64,000 nucleotides of DNA from positions 186,001-250,000 of the forward strand of contig JAKAGV010000003.1 of assembly GCA_021815405.1 (NCBI GenBank), in the 5' to 3' direction. This stretch comes from Bacteroidota bacterium. GTDB taxonomy: Bacteria; Bacteroidota; Ignavibacteria; Ignavibacteriales; Ignavibacteriaceae. Under the pieces are notes generated by a model. That model searched no databases. It was not told the origin of the DNA and saw nothing but the letters and a program-made list of their open reading frames with translations. The first letter of the stretch is position 1. Every line of letters begins with the position of its first letter. The position numbers were made by a program, and so were the translations under genes. Shown piece by piece: positions 1 through 9,961 of the stretch.

Positions 1-410
1 TATTTATTAATTATCTGATTGAAGAAAGCTTCGGTTTTTCGATTATAGTTTTTTATGATAAGACGATATAACGTGAAATGAAAGTGAAGGAAAGAATCAT
101 TTGAGCGGGGATTTTATAATTAATGGCTTAGCCAGCATGTTTTAGAATCTGTTAAATTTTATTGTTGTTTTTAATCATGTTTATTCTAAAATCCTGGAAA
201 TCTTGGTTCGGATATTAAGCGGAATTTGAAAAATATTTGTCGAAATAGACAAAGAAATTGGAATATTGTAAAGCAGATTATTTCTTGTTTATTAATCCAA
301 AGGAATAATACTTTCTGATGAGATATCGTTCATTATAAAATTGTTGGAACGTATGTAAATTTGTTTTTCTAATATTATAAGATTTACTGTAATTAATGGA
401 TAAATAAAAA

Positions 411-1661
411 TTGGTGAAAATTAAAGACCTTCATCCGACCACAAAAAGGTTGGTGCTTGCAAGGTCATTGAGAAGTTTAGGGCAGGGGGCGCTTGTTGTG
501 GATTTGGCTTTGTACTTACATGCATTAGGCTGGAACGGATTTCATATTGGTCTGGTATTAAGTTCTGCAGGATTATTCGGAGCCGTACTAAGTTTAGGTG
601 TAGGAATTACCAGCGATAGGCTGCGCAGAAGACCTTTCCTGCTTGTTTATGAAGGCGTTGTTTTTGTTTGCAGTATTCTGGCATTATTAACTGCACAAGG
701 TACTGTTCTAACTATTGTAATAATAGCCGCAGGTTTCGGTCGAGGCGCAAATGGTGCAGCAGGACCATTTTCACCTGCTGAGCAGGCATGGTTAGCAGAA
801 GAAGTTTCCGCAGTAAGACGAGGCTGGGTTTATAGCTTAAACACTGCATTTGGTTTTTTCGGTATGGGGATTGGCGCGGCACTGGCAATGCTGCCGGAAT
901 TTTTCAGCACAATATTAAATAATGGGAATTCGAGCTTAACTGTTCAGGCAATAGCATATCGTCCTCTTTTTTTAATAGTTACAGCAGCAACAGTAGCTAA
1001 TTTATTCTTAATATTTAAAGCAGAAGAAAATTACGCCGGTAACAAGCAGATAAAAATAAAAAAAGAAATTGAAGCCGAAAAGCAAATTAGAAAGCAGGAA
1101 AATAAAATGCTTACGGGACTTGTTTTTTTGAATTCATTTAACGGACTGGCAATAGGATTTACCGGTCCTCTTATCTCATATTGGTTTGCAATTAAATTCG
1201 GAGTGGGACCTATATATATAGCTCCTATTATGGCAGCAACATTCTTTCTAACCGGTATTTCATCTTTACTGACCGGTCGCATCAGCCAAAAGATTGGTAT
1301 TGTTCAATCTGTAGTTTGGGCAAGGTTCTTCGGTCTTATATTATTAATTATGCTGCCGATAGTCCCTTTCTTCTGGCTGGCATCATTATTATATCTTTTA
1401 CGTTCTGCATTTAATAGAGGTTCGGTAGGAGCCCGTCAGGCTTTAACTGTTGGATTAGTCCGTGATGAACGCAGGGGATTGGCGACTAGCTTAAACGCTA
1501 TGTCTATGCAGTTACCTCAATCGATTGGACCAAGCATTGCAGGTTTTCTGTTTAGCGAAGGTCAACTTCAGCTTCCGTTTTATGCCGGTGCGTTATTTCA
1601 GGCAATTTATCTTGTAATGTATGGAAGATTTTTCAGAAATCAGAATAAGCCGCAGGATTAA
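411..1661 (+). CDS. MFS transporter (start TTG 411 or GTG 414)
   Basis: 416-aa ORF, about 12 hydrophobic segments, MFS-like 'GITSDRLRRRPFLL' loop. Confidence 0.85.
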   Translation: MVKIKDLHPTTKRLVLARSLRSLGQGALVVDLALYLHALGWNGFHIGLVLSSAGLFGAVLSLGVGITSDRLRRRPFLLVYEGVVFVCSILALLTAQGTVLTIVIIAAGFGRGANGAAGPFSPAEQAWLAEEVSAVRRGWVYSLNTAFGFFGMGIGAALAMLPEFFSTILNNGNSSLTVQAIAYRPLFLIVTAATVANLFLIFKAEENYAGNKQIKIKKEIEAEKQIRKQENKMLTGLVFLNSFNGLAIGFTGPLISYWFAIKFGVGPIYIAPIMAATFFLTGISSLLTGRISQKIGIVQSVVWARFFGLILLIMLPIVPFFWLASLLYLLRSAFNRGSVGARQALTVGLVRDERRGLATSLNAMSMQLPQSIGPSIAGFLFSEGQLQLPFYAGALFQAIYLVMYGRFFRNQNKPQD

Positions 1662-1738
1662 AAGATATAAAAAGAAAAAGCTTCTCTCTAAATAATATTA
1701 TCCGACAATTATTAGGAAACCGTCCATAAGGTTCAATT

Positions 1739-1820
1739 TGTCATTTCGACTGAAAGGAGAAATCTCAGATGTAATCTATTTTGTGAGATTTCTCAGTCGC
1801 TTCGCTCCTTCGAAATGACA
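1739..1820. repeat. Palindromic repeat: outer arms tgtcatttcga/tcgaaatgaca, inner arms gagaaatctca/tgagatttctc
   Basis: Perfect 11-bp outer and 11-bp inner arms read directly. Confidence 0.8.
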
Positions 1821-1852
1821 ATCTATTTACTTTTTTGATAGCATCATAACTT

Positions 1853-2596
1853 CTAGATATTTATAAACCCGGTTTCTAATGCAATCTCCCATTCTTTTCT
1901 ATTATTTTTCTTAGCTTTCAATGCAGCAATATGATAATTATATGGTACTATAATCATATTGGCATACCATCTAACTCCATTAAATTCCAACTCTACATAA
2001 CGTGCATGAGGTGATCCGTTTTCAACAACATGCGGATTATTTGAGTCCTCAATATATGCCTGCAAACCAATACTACCTGGATTAATTAGAACGCAATTAG
2101 CCCCCAATTGAATTATTCTGGGTACATGCGAATGTCCGCAAAGAATAATGGTAGATGACTTCTTTCCAAGTTTATCTTTTATTTCTTCTATCGTTGATCT
2201 TTCTAATTTTCCTGCTTTTATAGTTTCTAAAAGATATGTGTCATCTTTAATGGGAGTTCCATGACAGGCAAATATTTCATCATCAATTTGAATTGAGGAT
2301 GGTAACGATTGCAGCCATTCTTTTCCTTTCTTATCCAGGAACTGATAGGCGTATTTATCAGATGCGCCATGTTCATAAGGACTTTGTTCCAATAGTTGTC
2401 TATCATGGTTCCCTTTAATCTGAATCCAATCCTGAAGCATTAAATATTCAATTGTTTCCTTTGGCCATAAAGGTCCAGATATATGGTCCCCAAGATTAAT
2501 CACCTTGTCAATTTTCCTTCTATTCATATCCTCAACTACTGCTTTAAGAGCAAGGATATTTCCATGGATATCAGAGATGACTGCAATCTTTTTCAT
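1853..2596 (-). CDS. Metallophosphoesterase, YfcE/calcineurin-like
   Basis: 'ISDIHGN', 'NLGDHISG', 'IKGNHD', 'CGHSHVP', 'INPGSIG' motifs. Confidence 0.9.
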   Translation of the reverse strand: MKKIAVISDIHGNILALKAVVEDMNRRKIDKVINLGDHISGPLWPKETIEYLMLQDWIQIKGNHDRQLLEQSPYEHGASDKYAYQFLDKKGKEWLQSLPSSIQIDDEIFACHGTPIKDDTYLLETIKAGKLERSTIEEIKDKLGKKSSTIILCGHSHVPRIIQLGANCVLINPGSIGLQAYIEDSNNPHVVENGSPHARYVELEFNGVRWYANMIIVPYNYHIAALKAKKNNRKEWEIALETGFINI

Positions 2597-2814
2597 AGAA
2601 TAATAATCCTCTTTTTTTATTGCTTTCTGATAAATTTTATTTATAAATCTATTTTTATATTAAACAAATATTCTTTCCATAAATGTAATAATTTTAAGCC
2701 CACATATATTTTAACTAATATTACCCATTGTTCCAAGCCAAAGATAAATCTGTATAAATACTTACTGTTGTTATATGATTAAAAGGCTGGTATAAATAAC
2801 CGTTTAAATTTTTT

Positions 2815-2941
2815 TACTGAAGTTGCGTAATTGTCATGCTGAACTTGTTTCAGCATCTAAAAACAGCTTAAAAATAAAGATTCCGAAACTAGTTCGAAAT
2901 GATAAAATAATCATTTCTTCCATTTTGCGTAACTTCAGTTA
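2815..2941. repeat. MITE-like palindromic element, copy 1 (imperfect terminal inverted repeats)
   Basis: tactgaagttgcgtaa ... ttgcgtaacttcagtta; interior nearly identical to 48143-48270. Confidence 0.85.
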
Positions 2942-3172
2942 TTTATTGAAGTCAGTAGTTTTTCTAAATTAAGCGATTAACTTTAGCTATTAATTCAATC
3001 ATATTATTTGCCTCTAAATTATTTTTTGGTTATTTCCGATAATAAAATATTAAGTTACCACATGAATTGATGATTTCGTGTATATTTATTCCGCTGGTGA
3101 TTATTAAAATACATGTTTATGCCGGGAAATCACTAGTCTAGGTTAAATTTTCTTGTAATGTGAATAAATAGC

Positions 3173-3201
3173 TTGACAAACTTGTTGTTATCCTTTATTT
3201 T
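3173..3201 (+). promoter_or_regulatory. Putative sigma70-type promoter of the ilv-leu leader (TTGACA-N17-TATTTT)
   Basis: TTGACA 3173-3178, TATTTT 3196-3201, 17-nt spacer. Confidence 0.5.
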
Positions 3202-3224
3202 GGAAACCAATAAAAAAATTATTT

Positions 3225-3383
3225 ATGTACAACGCGAAGAAAAATAGAAAATTACAATTGTTAGTCATACGAAATGACGGACGGCGCGTTGTTGTGAACA
3301 ATTCGTTAAATGACCTTTCTTTAGATATCATTCTAGGGATTTCAATTATTATTAGCGTCCTAGCGATTATAATTCTAGGCTGA
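3225..3383 (+). CDS. Candidate ilv-leu leader peptide, 52 aa: MYNAKKNRKLQLLVIRNDGRRVVVNNSLNDLSLDIILGISIIISVLAIIILG
   Basis: Translated by hand; 24/52 residues are I/L/V; precedes ilvB; below the ORF-track length cut-off. Confidence 0.65.
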   Translation: MYNAKKNRKLQLLVIRNDGRRVVVNNSLNDLSLDIILGISIIISVLAIIILG

Positions 3384-3493
3384 TAATATTGGTCAATCCC
3401 AAATCAATCAAAAAAAATTAAAATAAAAAAGATTCGGGGTTGACCGAAACCAGAGTTTTATATCTGAGGTTATTTTAATCATCAGAGGCTGTA

Positions 3494-3720
3494 GTGAGAT
3501 CTAATTCTAAATATTCCGGCTATCATAAAACTTCCAAAAGAAGCTGTATGCCTTATACTGCTCTCACCAAAAGTGTTGTAGAAAAACAACATCTCACCCG
3601 CTTCAGCCCATTAGTTCAGAACATTAACATTATTATAATTCTAAGCATAATTATTCTGAGCATCTAAGCTCGAGATAATTTTACACGGCAAAGATTATCA
3701 AGGGCTTAGATGCTAAGCCC
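3494..3720 (+). promoter_or_regulatory. Structured leader between the leader ORF and ilvB, with competing hairpins
   Basis: gtgagat(3494-3500)/atctcac(3591-3597); tgttgt/acaaca 3574-3591; gggctta-gatgc-taagccc 3702-3720; agcatctaagc(3659-3669) can pair with gcttagatgct(3704-3714). Confidence 0.5.
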
Positions 3721-3815
3721 TGCATGCTGTCTTTTAGCCGGTTAGTGTTTAAGCTATAAAGTTTAAATTTGAAATTATATTGGAATAAATAAAATAATTT
3801 AGAAGAGAGAAAGGA

Positions 3816-5540
3816 TTGATTATGAGAACAACCAAACAGAAATTGTCCGGTGCGGATATTTTCTTTGAATGCCTTAGACAGGAAAAGGTTGAATATGTTT
3901 TCGGTTACCCTGGCGGTGCTGTGCTTAAGATATATGAGAAGCTTTATGATGTCAAACACCTTAAGCATATTTTGGTAAGGCACGAGCAGGGCGCTGCTCA
4001 TATGGCTGAGGGCTATGCTAAGGCAACAGGTAAAGTAGGTGTTGTACTTGTTACCTCCGGTCCCGGTGCTACTAATACCGTTACAGGCATTGCTGATGCT
4101 TATATGGACTCTGTACCGATCGTCGTCTTCTCCGGTCAGGTTGCTACTCATCTCATCGGTAATGATGCTTTTCAAGAAGCTGATATTGTAGGAATAACTA
4201 GACCGATTACGAAACATAATTTCCTAGTAAGAGATGTTAATGAGCTTGCATCAACCATAAAGAAGGCATTCTTTATTGCTTCTACCGGCAGACCTGGTCC
4301 GGTGCTTGTCGATCTTCCAAAAGATGTCATAAATTCTGTTTGTGAATTTGAATATCCTGATAAAGTAGAAATGAGAGGATACAAACCGACTTTCCTCGGT
4401 CATCAAAATCAAATAAAGAAGGCAGCAGAAATAATTAAGAGTGCGAAGAGACCTCTGCTCTATGTTGGCGGCGGAGTTATCATGTCAAACGGAGAGCGTG
4501 AGCTTCGTCTGTTTGCAAAAGAAAATAATCTTCCGGTTACAATGACTCTTCAAGGGCTTGGCGCATTTCCCGGAACTGATTCGCAGTCTCTAGGAATGCT
4601 TGGAATGCATGGAACCTACTGGGCTAATCAGGCTGTAAATAACTGCGATGTACTTGTTTCTCTCGGTGCACGCTTTGATGACCGTGTTACCGGCAAGGTT
4701 GATACATTCGCAACTAAAGCTTATAAGATCCATGTGGATATCGATCCGACATGTATTGATAAAAATGTTATTGTAGATTTACCAATTGTCGGCGATGTAA
4801 AGCATGTACTTGCAGAGCTTGCCGCCGAAATGAACGAGCCTCTTCAAATAGATGATTGGTGGGAGCAGATAAATGGATGGCGGGAAGAATGCCCTCTTCA
4901 TTACGAAAAGAACGACGGTAAATTACGATCAGAATTTATTATTGAAAAAATTTCCGAGAAGACTAAAGGCGAAGCAGTTGTTGTAACTGACGTTGGGCAG
5001 CATCAGATGTGGACAGCGCAGTATTATAAATTTAATAATCCACGTTCTCACTTAACCAGCGGAGGACTTGGGACAATGGGCTTCGGATTACCTGCTGCAA
5101 TCGGTGCTGCGTTTGGTGTTAAAGATAGACCGGTAGTTTTAATCAGCGGAGACGGTGGTTTCCAGATGAACATCCAGGAACTTGCTACTGCTGTTTACAA
5201 TAAACTGCCCGTAAAACTTTTCATTATAAATAACAGTTTCCTTGGAATGGTAAGACAGTGGCAGGAATTATTCCACGATGAAAAATACAGCTTCACAGAT
5301 TTATCCGAAAGCAATCCCGATTTTGTAAAGGTCGCACAAGCGTTCGGATTAAAGGCAATAGCTGTCAATTCTCCTTCCAAGGTTGATGACGCTTTGGATG
5401 AAGCTTTTGCTTATAATGATGGTCCTGTCCTTATTGAATTTAAAGTCGTTAAAGAAGATATGGTTTTCCCAATTATCCCTGCCGGCAAATCAGTAAACGA
5501 AATAATGACCAAGCGGCTTGACCCGAAGGAGATGGTTTAA
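3816..5540 (+). CDS. ilvB: Acetolactate synthase large subunit (translation may start at 3822)
   Basis: TPP-enzyme motifs 'GYPGGAVLKIYE', 'VRHEQGAAHMAEGYA', 'GDGGFQMNIQEL'. Confidence 0.97.
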   Translation: MIMRTTKQKLSGADIFFECLRQEKVEYVFGYPGGAVLKIYEKLYDVKHLKHILVRHEQGAAHMAEGYAKATGKVGVVLVTSGPGATNTVTGIADAYMDSVPIVVFSGQVATHLIGNDAFQEADIVGITRPITKHNFLVRDVNELASTIKKAFFIASTGRPGPVLVDLPKDVINSVCEFEYPDKVEMRGYKPTFLGHQNQIKKAAEIIKSAKRPLLYVGGGVIMSNGERELRLFAKENNLPVTMTLQGLGAFPGTDSQSLGMLGMHGTYWANQAVNNCDVLVSLGARFDDRVTGKVDTFATKAYKIHVDIDPTCIDKNVIVDLPIVGDVKHVLAELAAEMNEPLQIDDWWEQINGWREECPLHYEKNDGKLRSEFIIEKISEKTKGEAVVVTDVGQHQMWTAQYYKFNNPRSHLTSGGLGTMGFGLPAAIGAAFGVKDRPVVLISGDGGFQMNIQELATAVYNKLPVKLFIINNSFLGMVRQWQELFHDEKYSFTDLSESNPDFVKVAQAFGLKAIAVNSPSKVDDALDEAFAYNDGPVLIEFKVVKEDMVFPIIPAGKSVNEIMTKRLDPKEMV

Positions 5541-6049
5541 TGAAGCATACCATCTCAGTCCTGGTTGAAAATCAATTCGGCGCTTTTAATCGCGTAGCAA
5601 CGATGTTCAGCGGTAAAGGATTTAACATTCACAGCATCTCAATCGGCGAAACTGAAAATCCTGAAGTATCAAGAATGACAATTGTTACTGAAGGCGAAGA
5701 TAAAATAATGGAACAAGTGGTCAAACAGTTGAACCGTCTTATCGATACAATTAAAGTCATTGATTTAACTGGGCAAACTAGAGTAGAAAGAGAGCTTGCG
5801 CTGATTACCGTGTTCTATCAAAAAGGAACTCGTGCAGAAGTTATCAGCATCTGCGATATCTTTAGAGGAAATGTTGTGGACATAAACAACAAAACTATAA
5901 CCTTAGAAATTACTGGTCCGCCGGATAAAATTGACGCCGTTGTAAATGTTCTTGAACCTTACGGCATTAAAGAAATGGCTCGCTCGGGCACAGTTGCTCT
6001 TAAGAGAGGTGAGCAGCTTAAATACGATAAAAATTCTGTTACTCAATAA
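5540..6049 (+). CDS. ilvN: Acetolactate synthase small subunit
   Basis: ACT-domain N-terminus 'HTISVLVENQFGAFNRVATMFSGKGFNIHSISIG'. Confidence 0.95.
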   Translation: MKHTISVLVENQFGAFNRVATMFSGKGFNIHSISIGETENPEVSRMTIVTEGEDKIMEQVVKQLNRLIDTIKVIDLTGQTRVERELALITVFYQKGTRAEVISICDIFRGNVVDINNKTITLEITGPPDKIDAVVNVLEPYGIKEMARSGTVALKRGEQLKYDKNSVTQ

Positions 6050-6065
6050 TTGAAGGAAAAGAAAA

Positions 6066-7082
6066 ATGAAAGTTTATTATGATAATGATGCATCGTTAGA
6101 ATACTTGCAGGGGAAAAAGATTGCGGTACTTGGCTTTGGAAGCCAGGGACATGCACATGCACTCAATCTAAAAGAAAGTGGATGCAATGTTTGCGTTGGT
6201 CTTCGCAAAGAAAGTAAGAGATGGGCAATGGCAGAGGCTGCCGGTCTTCCCGTAAAGACCGTTTCTGAAGCTTCCGAGTGGGCAGATGTAATTATGATTC
6301 TGCTGCCTGATCAAAATCAGAAAGCAGTTTATGATGCCGAGATCGCTCCGCATTTAAAATCTGGTGATACTATTGCATTCGGTCATGGATTTAATATTCA
6401 TTACAAGCAGATAGTTCCTCCGGCAGATATAAACGTAATGATGATTGCACCTAAAGGTCCCGGTCATCTTGTAAGAAGAACCTATCTTGAAGGCTCAGGC
6501 GTTCCGGATTTAGTTGCGGTTCATCAAGATCCCAGCGGGCAGACTTTGAACATGGCTCTTGCATGGGCTAAGGGAATTGGCGGAACAAGAGCCGGTGTTA
6601 TCGAAACTAATTTCAAGAATGAAACTGAAACTGATTTATTCGGCGAGCAGGCTGTCCTTTGCGGCGGCTCTGCTGAGCTGATCAAAGCCGGATTTGAAAC
6701 TCTTGTTGAGGCGGGTTACCCACCGGAACTTGCTTATTTCGAATGTATGCACGAGATGAAATTGATTGTCGACCTTTATTATGAAGGCGGACTGTCAAGA
6801 ATGAATTACTCAGTCAGCGATACAGCAGAGTACGGCGGAATGACAAGAGGAAAACGCTTGATAAATGCCGAGACAAAAAAAGAAATGAAAAAGATTTTAG
6901 GTGAAATCCAGAGCGGTCAGTTTGCAAATGAATGGCTTACGGAATATAAAAACGGTCAGCCTTTGATGGAGAAGCTGAGAAAAGAAAACCGCGAGCATGA
7001 AATTGAAACTGTTGGTGCAAAGCTTAGAGGGATGATGAGCTGGCTGTTCAAGAAAAATGCGAAAGAAGAGGTCGGTGTATGA
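6066..7082 (+). CDS. ilvC: Ketol-acid reductoisomerase
   Basis: '[23 protein letters not shown]', '[18 protein letters not shown]'. Confidence 0.97.
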   Translation: MKVYYDNDASLEYLQGKKIAVLGFGSQGHAHALNLKESGCNVCVGLRKESKRWAMAEAAGLPVKTVSEASEWADVIMILLPDQNQKAVYDAEIAPHLKSGDTIAFGHGFNIHYKQIVPPADINVMMIAPKGPGHLVRRTYLEGSGVPDLVAVHQDPSGQTLNMALAWAKGIGGTRAGVIETNFKNETETDLFGEQAVLCGGSAELIKAGFETLVEAGYPPELAYFECMHEMKLIVDLYYEGGLSRMNYSVSDTAEYGGMTRGKRLINAETKKEMKKILGEIQSGQFANEWLTEYKNGQPLMEKLRKENREHEIETVGAKLRGMMSWLFKKNAKEEVGV

Positions 7083-8176
7083 ACTTGAAGATAACATTGC
7101 TGCCCGGTGACGGCATCGGACCTGAAGTAGTAGGTGCCGCAGTTGAAGTAATGAAAGTTGCAGCAGAAAAATTCAATGTTACCTTAAAATTTAATGATCA
7201 GCTTGTAGGCGGCTGCTCTTATGATAAATACGGAACTCCGCTTACAGATGAAACATTAAGCGCCTGCTATGACTCGGATGCCGTACTGCTTGGTGCAGTC
7301 GGCGGATATAAGTGGGAAGGTCTTCCGCAGAACTTGAAACCCGAAGCCGCATTGTTAAAACTTCGCAAGGCGCTTGGTCTTTACACTAATATTAGACCGG
7401 CAAAAGTTTATTCAGCACTCTTATCTTCTTCAACATTGAAACCTGAAGTTCTGGAAGGAACTGACTTCATAATCTTCCGTGAATTAACCGGCGATGTTTA
7501 CTTCGGTGAACCGCGCGGCTTCGATGAAGAAAAAGGCTGGAACACGATGATCTATACTAAAGAAGAAGTTGTTCGTATTGCAAAGAGTGCATTTGAAGTT
7601 GCGATGAAGCGCGGTAAGAAAGTGGTTTCGGTAGATAAAGCGAATGTTCTCGACTGCTCTCAATTTTGGCGCAAAGTTGTTCATGAAGTTCATAAAGATT
7701 ATCCTGAAATTGAATTGACCGACATGTATGTAGATAATGCTGCAATGCAGATAGTCCGCAACCCGAAACAGTTTGATGTAATTTTAACTCAGAATTTATT
7801 CGGTGATATTCTCAGCGACATTGCCGCAATGATTACTGGAAGCCTTGGTATGCTTCCTTCGGCAAGCCTGGGAACTAAGTATGCTTTGTATGAGCCGGTT
7901 CACGGAAGCGCACCGGATATTGCCGGACAGGGAAAAGCAAATCCGCTCGCAACAATTTCTTCCATTGCGATGATGTTTGCTTATTCATTCCAGATGTACA
8001 AAGCAGCGGAATTAATTGAACAGTCAATCGATAAAACTCTATCTATGGGTTACAGAACAGCGGATATTTATTCGCCGGGAACAAATTTAGTTTCGACAAT
8101 GAAAATTAAAGAAGCAGTGATAGAAAATTTTAACCAGATTTATGATGAACAGGCTTTAGGCGTATTTACACTTTAA
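7079..8176 (+). CDS. leuB: 3-isopropylmalate dehydrogenase
   Basis: '[12 protein letters not shown]', '[15 protein letters not shown]', '[18 protein letters not shown]'. Confidence 0.97.
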   Translation: MNLKITLLPGDGIGPEVVGAAVEVMKVAAEKFNVTLKFNDQLVGGCSYDKYGTPLTDETLSACYDSDAVLLGAVGGYKWEGLPQNLKPEAALLKLRKALGLYTNIRPAKVYSALLSSSTLKPEVLEGTDFIIFRELTGDVYFGEPRGFDEEKGWNTMIYTKEEVVRIAKSAFEVAMKRGKKVVSVDKANVLDCSQFWRKVVHEVHKDYPEIELTDMYVDNAAMQIVRNPKQFDVILTQNLFGDILSDIAAMITGSLGMLPSASLGTKYALYEPVHGSAPDIAGQGKANPLATISSIAMMFAYSFQMYKAAELIEQSIDKTLSMGYRTADIYSPGTNLVSTMKIKEAVIENFNQIYDEQALGVFTL

Positions 8177-8226
8177 CTAAGGCTTTAGTTTGTGAAGTTT
8201 AAACATCTTAATCGGAACCTTTCTAT

Positions 8227-8249
8227 TAATCTTAATCGAATTAAGATTA
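8227..8249 (+). promoter_or_regulatory. Perfect hairpin in the leuB-leuA gap (taatcttaat-cga-attaagatta)
   Basis: 10-bp perfect stem, 3-nt loop, no U-tract. Confidence 0.5.
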
Positions 8250-8352
8250 TGAAATTCCGAGCAAGATTTCCATTATGAGCAAAATTAAGAATTAGAAAAA
8301 ATGTAACAAACATTTTAATCTTTTCAGAAAAAATAAATGAAAGGCAACTAGC

Positions 8353-9948
8353 GTGAACAACAGAGTAATAATCTTCGACACAACATTAAGAGACGGCGAA
8401 CAAGCGCCCGGTGCTTCGTTAAACGTATTTGAAAAACTTGAGATTGCTCGTCAGCTAGAGAAGCTAAATGTTGATGTTATAGAAGCAGGCTTTCCGGTTT
8501 CATCGCCAGCCCAGTTTGAAGCAGTTCAGAGAGTTGCTGCGGAAATTAATGCAGTTATTGCTGGATTAGCTCGGGCTAAAGAAATTGATATCAAGACTGC
8601 TTATGATGCGCTCAAAGATGCAAAGCGAAATAGAATCCATACCTTTATCGGCACTTCCGATATTCATATTCTTGGAAAATTTGGAGACGACAGATACGGA
8701 AAGACTCTAGAGGAAAAAAGAAAGACTGTATTAAAGATGGCTGTTGATGCTGTAGCTTATGCAAAAACTTTTGTTGATGATGTGGAATTTTCCGCTGAAG
8801 ATGCAGGAAGAACAGACATAGGTTATCTTTCGGATGTTATTGAAGCCTCTATTGAAGCGGGTGCAACTACTGTTAATATTCCGGATACAACAGGTTATAC
8901 TTTCCCGTGGGAATTTGGTACAAAGATTGCCGAGCTTAAAAAGCGAGTGAAGAATATAGATAACGCAGTCATCAGCGTACATTGTCATGACGATCTTGGC
9001 TTAGGAGTTGCCAATTCACTCAGTGGTATTGAAAACGGCGCGCGCCAGGTAGAATGTACAATAAACGGTATCGGCGAGCGTGCCGGAAATGCTTCTCTTG
9101 AAGAGATTGTAATGGCGCTAAAAGTCAGGAAAGACATCTCCAAATATTTTACAAAAATTAAGACTGAAGAAATTTTTAATACAAGCAAAATGGTTTCTTC
9201 ATTTACCGGAATGATTGTCCAGCCGAATAAAGCGATTGTCGGTGACAATGCTTTTGCTCATGAATCCGGAATTCATCAAGATGGAATGTTGAAGAATCGC
9301 CAGACTTACGAGATCATGACTCCAGAAAGTGTCGGAGTTAGAAAAACAAAAATTGTTCTTGGAAGACATTCAGGCAGACACGGATTAAAATCCCGCCTTC
9401 ATGAACTCGGATATAAATTAAATGAAAAAGAACTACAGACAGTTTATGAAAAATTTCTTGAATTAGCCGACAAGAAAAAAGAAGTCTTTGATGAAGATTT
9501 AAGAGTTCTGATGGGCGACCATTCTCTCGATACCAAGGAAGAACGCTTCGAACTTGACTACATTCATGTAACTATTGGAACTAACTCTATTCCTACTGCT
9601 GCTGTAAGAATAAAAGCAGGAGAAGAATTTATTCAAGAGTCGGCAACAGGCGATGGTGCCGTTGATGCTTGTTTCAATGCTATTGAAAGAGCACTGGAAA
9701 TAAAATCCAATCTCGAATCTTACAATGTAAGATCAGTAACTTCAGGCAGGCAGGCGATGGGCGAAGTAATTGTAAGGTTACGCGAAGGCGAGAATTCATT
9801 TACCGGCAGAGGTGTTTCTACCGATGTTATCGAAGCCAGCGCTAAGGCTTACATTCAGGCGTTAAACCAGCGTCAAAATTTTATTGAAATGAAAAAAGAG
9901 GACGACATAATGAACCGTTCTCTTTCAGATTTATCTCAAGCAGTATAA
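8353..9948 (+). CDS. leuA: 2-isopropylmalate synthase
   Basis: 'FDTTLRDGEQAPGASLN', 'SVHCHDDLGLGVANSLSG', C-terminal regulatory domain. Confidence 0.95.
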   Translation: MNNRVIIFDTTLRDGEQAPGASLNVFEKLEIARQLEKLNVDVIEAGFPVSSPAQFEAVQRVAAEINAVIAGLARAKEIDIKTAYDALKDAKRNRIHTFIGTSDIHILGKFGDDRYGKTLEEKRKTVLKMAVDAVAYAKTFVDDVEFSAEDAGRTDIGYLSDVIEASIEAGATTVNIPDTTGYTFPWEFGTKIAELKKRVKNIDNAVISVHCHDDLGLGVANSLSGIENGARQVECTINGIGERAGNASLEEIVMALKVRKDISKYFTKIKTEEIFNTSKMVSSFTGMIVQPNKAIVGDNAFAHESGIHQDGMLKNRQTYEIMTPESVGVRKTKIVLGRHSGRHGLKSRLHELGYKLNEKELQTVYEKFLELADKKKEVFDEDLRVLMGDHSLDTKEERFELDYIHVTIGTNSIPTAAVRIKAGEEFIQESATGDGAVDACFNAIERALEIKSNLESYNVRSVTSGRQAMGEVIVRLREGENSFTGRGVSTDVIEASAKAYIQALNQRQNFIEMKKEDDIMNRSLSDLSQAV

Positions 9949-9961
9949 AAGGAAATAAAAT

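Noticed and set aside
1031-1282. Many 60-150 aa ORFs antisense to strong genes (e.g. 1031-1282, 3681-4217, 12221-12673, 15736-16107, 40295-40849, 44194-45056)
   Set aside because: They overlap highly conserved coding sequence on the other strand, have no recognisable motifs, and are expected by chance or mirror-coding bias.
3421-3815. T-box riboswitch upstream of ilvB
   Set aside because: No convincing T-box sequence (AGGGTGG-type antiterminator) seen; peptide-mediated attenuation fits better.
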